A stretch of DNA of 8,029 bases, taken from contig JABUUJ010000044.1 in NCBI GenBank assembly GCA_021443235.1, positions 1 through 8,029 of the forward strand, written 5' to 3'. This DNA comes from Muribaculaceae bacterium. Lineage in GTDB: Bacteria; Bacteroidota; Bacteroidia; Bacteroidales; Muribaculaceae. The notes under the pieces were generated by a model. That model did not search any database. It was not told the origin of the DNA and saw nothing but the letters and a program-made list of their open reading frames with translations. Position 1 is the stretch's first letter. Every line of letters begins with the position of its first letter. Below are positions 5,510 to 8,029 of the stretch, in pieces. A program made the translations under genes and the position numbers.

Positions 5510-7840
5510 TTACTTGATTTGAAGCTTGATGGCGTGCTGGCCGTTGATGTGCATGACGTAGATGCCGGGAGCGAGACCGTTAAGATCAAAGGTGGCCTCA
5601 TTGCCGGTGGCAACGCGACTGTCGACCTGCGAGCCAGCGATGTTGTAAACAACGGCGTTGAGCGCATTGGCCCCAGGTACAAACACCTCATAGCAGTTAG
5701 CGCCTACGGCTCTCACCAGTGGCGCCTTGCGGGTTTTCACGTCGTCGATGCCCGAGTAGTTGAGCGCCGCCTTTACTGCGGCATAGGCGTCAACCTTGCC
5801 GGCACCCACCTTAGCGGGCGGTGCGGCCAGCATATACTCGTCTTTCACTGCGGTGCGGCGCAGTATTTCGCGCACATCGGCATAGTTGAGGGTGGGGTTG
5901 GCCTCCAGCATGAGGGCAATGATGCCCGAAACCACCGGTGTCGCCATTGAGGTGCCTGCCATCGCATACCAGTAGTTGGTGCGCTTGTCGCTCACATACT
6001 TGGCGCTGAAGATGTCCTCGGTTGCTTCGCTCTTGTTGGCGTCAACAAAGGGCTTTGAGAACGACGAGATAATGGTGAGGCCGGGGGCCACGAGGTCGGG
6101 CAGGGTGCGGCCGTCAATGAGCGTGCCATACGACGAGTACCAGGTGACGTCGTCTTGGGTGACATATTCAGACGAGTAGGCCAGATAATCGGCGCCAAGC
6201 GTTGCCCATGCCGGGCTGCAGTTCCATGCGCCCACCGAAATCACATTCTTGCCACACGCCATGTCGCTGATGGTGCCGTCGGTCATGCCGTCGTCATATC
6301 CATCGATGTCAAAGTCGGTCAAGGCGGCGTAGAGTGCGTCGCCATAGACGTCAACACGCTGGCCATCCTTGCCGGTAACCTTGAAACCCAGCAGGTACTT
6401 GCCGCCGTTGGCCTCGTTTTCCCACATGTTGAGCTCAATGATGGCAGTGTAGCGTCCCGATGTCTTGTCAACATCGCTGCCAAAGCCCAGGTAGCCTTCG
6501 TAGTAGCTGCCCAGTGACGCGTCAACGATGTCGGTGTCATAGTATTTCCAGCTCTCGCCAGTCACATAGTACACGCCGCTTCCTTCCATCGAGCCTTCCA
6601 GCGTCTTTGACCATGCCATTCTCTTGCGTTCTTTGTTGTAAACAAACACTTGCATCTGGAACTCTTCTTTTGTGTCGCTGTAAATCATGAATGTGCCGTA
6701 GCGCCCGCGTTTCACCACCACGCCAGGCGACACTTCAACTTCTTCATCCTCAAGCAGATAGGGATCGAAGAAGGTTTGCATCACGTTGTTCTCGGCAGTA
6801 AATGTCTTGTGCAGCGCAATGGGCATGTCGCCCTCGTTGCCTGCTGCAAGGCAGAAGATTACGCCGTCTTTCTCCGAGCACTCGTCAAGAAACTGGCTCA
6901 GCGTGGTAGTGCCGTCGTGCGGGCCCTGGGTGCTGCCCAGCGAGAGGTTGATGACGCAAGGCTTCTCTACTGCCTGCGCATAGCCTATGATGTTCTCAAG
7001 GTTATAGGCGATGAGGGCGTCATAGCCCGAGCCTGCGCCCACTGCCAGGTTGGCGTTATATGCCACGCCGTAATAGGGGTTCTGCACTTCACGCATTTTC
7101 ACCGACTGCATAGCCTCGTCGGGATAGGCCTCGGTGACTTGCCCGGCATAGCCGCCTGCCATGATGCCCATCGTGTGGGTGCCGTGGTAGGTGGTGAAAT
7201 CGTCGGTAGTGAGCTCGAGCGGGCTCTTGTAGCCAGGCATGTTCTCGGTGTAGTAGCTCATCTTCACTGAGCCGTCCGACATCATCGTGGCAACGCCCAG
7301 GGTCTCGATGCGCGTTGTGCCGTCGGGGTTGAGGAAGTTGACGTGGTTAGGGTCAAAACCGCCGTCCACGATGCCGCACACCACATCCTTGCCGGTGTAG
7401 CCCTGCGGCAACTCGATGCCTTGATGCACCTTGTCGATGCCGGCAACGCTTCGTGCAACTTTCATCTTCTGCTGAACGGGGCGTTGCAAGCTCATCATCT
7501 TTATGCCTTTGTGCTGGGCAATGCGCTCAACGTCGCTGGTGCGCATCGTGATTACGGCAAAACCGTGACGCAGTGGTGCCACCTGTGCGCCCTCGGCCTC
7601 AAGGTCGGCAACGGCATTGTCGCCATTGAGCTGTGCTATTGCCGATACATACTGTGCCTGCTGCACGTTGATGCCTCCACGCGACATGCTCTTAATCTTG
7701 CTGTTGGCGCTCACGCTTTTCCCTATTGTGGGTGCCGGAGCAAGCGAGCGCAGATACATCCTGTCGCGCAGCGACAAGCCATTAGCACACAGCGACAGCG
7801 AGGTCACTACCGCGAGCAGTGAAAGTGATATCTTCTTCAT
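5510..7840 (-). CDS. secreted subtilisin-family (S8) serine protease with prodomain and sorting-type C-terminus
   Basis: An exported endopeptidase of 776 residues. The signal peptide is about residues 1-20; the Cys at 18 is preceded by Leu, so a lipobox is unlikely. Residues ~58-128 resemble the inhibitory prodomain of Bacteroidota subtilases and end at QRPVQQKMKVAR, a plausible maturation region. The catalytic triad is intact: Asp159 in GIVDGGFDPNHVNF, His219 in HGTHTMGIMAGG, Ser631 in AGTSMATPVVSG, with oxyanion Asn335 in AAGNEGD and LPDLVAPG at 580-587. About 295 residues lie between Asn335 and Ser631, against roughly 66 in subtilisin, because of a beta-rich insertion (~345-505) followed by a DFDIDG loop (509-514) that may bind calcium. 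The last ~70 residues (VYNIAGSQV, then LAPGIYVMHINGQ, ending in KLQIK) fit a type IX secretion C-terminal sorting domain, so the enzyme is likely surface-attached or released. It is the first gene of a probable operon with the LRR protein. The substrate is unknown. Confidence 0.96.
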   Translation of the reverse strand: MKKISLSLLAVVTSLSLCANGLSLRDRMYLRSLAPAPTIGKSVSANSKIKSMSRGGINVQQAQYVSAIAQLNGDNAVADLEAEGAQVAPLRHGFAVITMRTSDVERIAQHKGIKMMSLQRPVQQKMKVARSVAGIDKVHQGIELPQGYTGKDVVCGIVDGGFDPNHVNFLNPDGTTRIETLGVATMMSDGSVKMSYYTENMPGYKSPLELTTDDFTTYHGTHTMGIMAGGYAGQVTEAYPDEAMQSVKMREVQNPYYGVAYNANLAVGAGSGYDALIAYNLENIIGYAQAVEKPCVINLSLGSTQGPHDGTTTLSQFLDECSEKDGVIFCLAAGNEGDMPIALHKTFTAENNVMQTFFDPYLLEDEEVEVSPGVVVKRGRYGTFMIYSDTKEEFQMQVFVYNKERKRMAWSKTLEGSMEGSGVYYVTGESWKYYDTDIVDASLGSYYEGYLGFGSDVDKTSGRYTAIIELNMWENEANGGKYLLGFKVTGKDGQRVDVYGDALYAALTDFDIDGYDDGMTDGTISDMACGKNVISVGAWNCSPAWATLGADYLAYSSEYVTQDDVTWYSSYGTLIDGRTLPDLVAPGLTIISSFSKPFVDANKSEATEDIFSAKYVSDKRTNYWYAMAGTSMATPVVSGIIALMLEANPTLNYADVREILRRTAVKDEYMLAAPPAKVGAGKVDAYAAVKAALNYSGIDDVKTRKAPLVRAVGANCYEVFVPGANALNAVVYNIAGSQVDSRVATGNEATFDLNGLAPGIYVMHINGQHAIKLQIK

Positions 7841-8029
7841 TGGTAGATGTTTTTTCGTTTATAATATAATTTCTTAGGGTAAATAAAGCTTATTTTCTCA
7901 TACCACAAGCTATATCGTGCGCAAAGATAATCATTATTGAACAATGATAAAAATGAATTTGTATAAAAATTCTTAAACCCAAATAGTTCATTAGAATTTT
8001 GAAGTATTTTTGATTTTATGTCGAGCAGA
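7841..8029. other. A/T-rich intergenic region upstream of the protease gene
   Basis: This 189-base stretch has no supportable gene. Its left part holds the leader and -7 box of the protease gene. The rest, from about 7930, is strongly A/T-rich. An ATG at 8018 begins four open codons before the window ends, too few to call a gene. A TATTTTTG at 8005-8012 matches the -7 consensus on the plus strand but lies only five bases before that ATG, so it is probably chance in A/T-rich DNA. Confidence 0.6.
7922..7929 (-). promoter_or_regulatory. Bacteroidota-type -7 box (TATCTTTG) for the protease-LRR operon
   Basis: Read on the minus strand this is TATCTTTG, an exact TAnnTTTG match, followed by CGCACG. 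Transcription would begin near 7915, leaving a leader of about 75 bases before the protease ATG at 7838-7840. No clear TTTG -33 element is found at the expected distance upstream. An ATTG-AA-CAAT inverted repeat (7936-7945) occupies that space instead and could be an operator or chance. Confidence 0.55.

Noticed and set aside
7787..7840. Protease signal peptide read as a lipoprotein signal because of Cys18
   Set aside because: The residue before the cysteine is Leu, which does not fit the lipobox, so ordinary signal peptidase I cleavage is more likely.
8018..8029. ATG and three further codons at the right edge as the start of a divergent gene
   Set aside because: Four codons give no evidence of coding; the call would rest on the edge position alone.

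Overview
The window looks like chromosomal DNA from a member of Bacteroidota, most likely a gut-type Bacteroidales (Muribaculaceae, Prevotellaceae or similar). Three things point there. Promoter-like elements match the Bacteroides -7 consensus TAnnTTTG. Start codons follow A/T-rich leaders with no Shine-Dalgarno sequence. Three neighbouring secreted proteins end in C-terminal tails of the kind seen on type IX secretion (Por) cargo and related Bacteroidales surface proteins. The family-level placement is inference.

Layout: (1) 40-1161, plus strand, a ClpX-like AAA+ unfoldase that lacks the N-terminal zinc-binding domain and has altered loops. (2) 1233-1787, plus strand, a small secreted protein with one BspA-like repeat unit and a short C-terminal tail, preceded by a good -7 box. 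(3) 1811-1844, a 14-bp perfect hairpin between convergent genes that can end transcription of the minus-strand genes and perhaps of the plus-strand gene. (4) 1866-5477, minus strand, a 1203-residue secreted leucine-rich-repeat protein built from three copies of one composite module. (5) 5510-7840, minus strand, a 776-residue secreted subtilisin-family (S8) protease with prodomain, intact catalytic residues, a large insertion in the catalytic domain and a sorting-type C-terminus. (6) 7841-8029, an A/T-rich intergenic region with a TATCTTTG -7 box for the minus-strand genes.

The protease and the LRR protein are 32 bp apart on one strand and share the only evident promoter, so they are probably a two-gene operon making two exported proteins. 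The three exported proteins together form a small surface/secretome island. The ClpX-like gene differs in base composition (about 46% G+C in sampled lines against about 58% in the protease) and has no evident functional link to the others. No RNA genes, CRISPR arrays, insertion sequences or phage genes were seen. The items most worth a second look are the rewired ClpX paralogue and the three-module LRR protein paired with the protease.
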